This document shows, piece after piece, positions 61,600 through 64,000 of a stretch of DNA of 64,000 nt. The stretch covers positions 6,098,695 through 6,162,694 of the forward strand of contig NC_065533.1 in NCBI RefSeq assembly GCF_020184175.1. The letters are read 5' to 3'. Each line of letters starts with the position of its first letter. Positions within the stretch are counted from its first letter, which is position 1. Source of the DNA: Aphis gossypii. Its lineage: Eukaryota; Arthropoda; Insecta; Hemiptera; Aphididae. The notes under the pieces are model-generated. The model did no database searches. It saw only the letters and a program-made list of their open reading frames with translations, and was not told where the DNA came from. A program made the position numbers and the translations under genes.

Positions 61600-64000
61600 G
61601 CATTAAAAAATGCTCTTTTGAACATTGAACAAAATTGTTTTGTTATTATATAAGTTATTATTCTTATTAATTACTCATATAGTCTTATTATTTATCATCT
61701 TTTTACCCTGAAAATTATAGGTGGCGTCACATTTATCTGGTCGGTAAAAACATAACAAAAAATAAATATAAAAGTACAACCAGGCAAAATAAATAATATT
61801 TTATTTTATTCTTTTAGAGTAAATTTAACTAAAATTTTATTCAGTTGTATGAAAATTACTTTAAATGTAAAAAAATGAACTAAAAAGTAATAAGTCTTAA
61901 AAATTCAAAATAAAAGTTACATTTTTTAATTTCTTGATGATGTATGAAATGAACTTTGTGCTTGAAAATGCTTTTTTAAAATTAATACTTTATAATATTA
62001 ATGCTTATTTAATGCTAATTTATGTTTTCTGACATTCAGAAAAAAATGCAATTGTATTCAAATCGTTTCCCTAATTTTATTATTATCAGTTTAACCATGC
62101 CCCTTCGGAATGGAGAAATCGATAACCAAATGAACACACTATACCAACAGCCATCGTTTTGTTAATTCTTACGCCCGGTTAGACGCGCAACCGACGACCA
62201 AAAATGCTTGTAGGCAATGGATAAACCGAATGTTATTACTAGGGTGATCTTTAATCGAACTAAGGTGTGAAAAAATTCGATTCGATTTTTATTACTAATT
62301 TAAAACGTAAACTTACAATGACTATAAAGTTATAAGAACTCCCAAAATGTATGTACGTATACGTACTTATAATATTCAAAAACTTCATTTGCATCTTTTA
62401 AATTAGATTTAATTGTTCATTTAACGACTACAGAATAGCGATCTTTATGATTCATGTCGATGATACAGACTTAGATAAAAACTACTCACCAAATTTTCAA
62501 CATCCACACAATAATATTTAAGTTGCAACTATTAATTCCTTGAAAAAAACGTGTTTTTTTTTAGCTGCTGTTAATACTTACTCTACACTTATTATCTATC
62601 CAATTCAGGAATATGATAATATGCAAGCAAAGTTACATGCTAATATGAAAATTTAAATTTTTTATAATATTTTCTTTATAAATTTATGATGTGTTTTTTA
62701 TTATGGTAAGTAGCCAAGTAGCACAATTTATGATAAATTCACCACCGGTTAAAACATGTAAGTATTAATATTTTTTTTTTAATGTATTCATATTTTAAAT
62801 ATAGAATTTTTCAATTACGTTAATTTTACAATTTTTATTAATTAACAGCAATGGATCATTAGCTAGGTACTTAGCATATAATATAAAACATGAAGTTTTA
62901 ATACTCAGTTATAAATTATTGAAATATTTATCACCAGTAATAATATACACGTTCAAATAATACAAAATAATAATTATCCTTGCTGGGATAATGAACGATA
63001 TCATTTCATAATACATAAAAAAAAATGGCCAAATATTGATGACGATGGTCTTTTGGACTTAGAATTTAAATTAAAGCCTACAAAAACTTTATATTTAATA
63101 TTTTATTACATATATATATACATATTATACACATAAATCAATATATTTATTGCCCTACAGTAATTAAATATATAAATTTGTTTTATTTAAGTATATATAT
63201 ATATATAGTATACTATGTAATATCTATAATAATAAACTGATTTAGATAATATAATTTGATACTTATATTAAACAAAATACCTATAACATATATCTACCCT
63301 AACTAAACCTATAGTATTCTGGTTGATGTATAGGTGTTAATATAAATTAGATATTTCTATCCTATATATATATATCAGATAAACAAAGTTGGTTTGTGAA
63401 AGAAAATCGTACCTTCATATGTTATTTCCGTCTATTACTAACACATACCATAACAACATTTAAGTTCAATAATTTCAATTGTGTGTGTTTAGCTTAAACA
63501 TAAGAGTGAAAATGACCTACTGTCACATTTAATGTTAAGGACGTTATCTGTGTTCTCTCGTCGGCTTTTTACGATATTTTAATTTTTAAATGAATAATGA
63601 GCATTTTAAAATATTGATATTTTACATACTCATAACTTGCTGAAAATTGAAGTATCGAAAAAAAACCGAAAGAGGCGTACATAATGTTCTTGCTTCTTAA
63701 TTTGATAATAAGTCATTTAACTCTAATACTTGAGATAAATTTGGAACTTTTAAACTTATATTTTGTTATGATATGCGTAAGTAAAACGGAACAAACATAT
63801 GCAGGAATACGAGTACTACGGCATCCTGATGAGATGTTAATGACGTGTAAATGATATCCGGTGGATATATTAGGTTTTTAAGGATAGTAAAAATAAAGAT
63901 ATTCTTTAGAAAAATTAATAATATCTCATTGATATTTTTTCAATTATAACATGTTACTGCTGTGGTAAATAAAGAATAGCATTTGAACGATATATTTTAT
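61600..64000. other. AT-rich intergenic DNA
   Basis: AT-rich to the window end. A slightly GC-richer patch at 62090-62240 contains a 22-codon frame (62098; MPLRNGEIDNQMNTLYQQPS). No gene, element boundary or RNA gene is supported. Confidence 0.55.

Overview
The window reads as gene-poor, AT-rich nuclear DNA of an insect, most likely an aphid. This is an inference, not a database match. It rests on strongly AT-biased sequence full of TATA/ATT tracts and ACCTATA-type words, GT-AG introns with GTAGGT or GTAAGT donors, AATAAA poly(A) signals, and DNA transposons of the hAT, Helitron and TA-flanked types. There is no prokaryotic gene organisation, and I recognised no tRNA, rRNA or CRISPR array.

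Only two genes are well supported. (1) A two-coding-exon + strand gene at 58036-61518 encodes a 419-residue soluble coiled-coil protein. It has a candidate TATA box (57251), a candidate 5' UTR exon ending at 57606, a 2.2 kb intron and a poly(A) signal at 61591. (2) A compact single-exon ORF at 26965-27141 (58 aa) ends in an arginine/aromatic amphipathic tail, is much more GC-rich than its surroundings and is followed by AATAAA. I do not recognise either family.

Weaker gene evidence is a set of exon-like segments with good splice sites. On the - strand these include a signal-peptide-like first exon at 47149-47232, short in-frame exons at 46463-46498 and 43147-43200, and exon-like segments ending in strong donors at 41193, 7472 and 194. 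On the + strand there is a signal-peptide-like first exon at 42390-42457. Some may belong to small secreted-protein genes built from very short exons, but nothing in the sequence alone joins them.

Mobile DNA is the best-resolved content. There is a 677-bp hAT-like element with perfect 8-bp target duplications (6433-7109) and a second terminal-inverted-repeat element (21762-22557). A Helitron at 28630-30351 carries a broken helicase C-terminus and several nested 3' ends, and a scrambled Helitron fragment lies at 52030-52345. A 439-bp near-perfect foldback element flanked by TA sits at 56048-56486. A short MITE lies at 11293-11469. An interspersed family occurs three times (14500-15182, 31393-32285 and, inverted, inside the coiled-coil gene intron at 58568-60100).

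The rest is AT-rich intergenic DNA interrupted every few kilobases by CpG-rich islets loaded with simple repeats (about 2.2, 4.8-5.5, 11.5-12.8, 16.0-16.7, 21.2-21.6, 22.9-24.7, 32.6-34.4, 40.9-42.5, 44.4-45.6 and 48.2-49.9 kb). These islets produce long open frames with low-complexity translations. They are more likely promoters or regulatory DNA than coding sequence.
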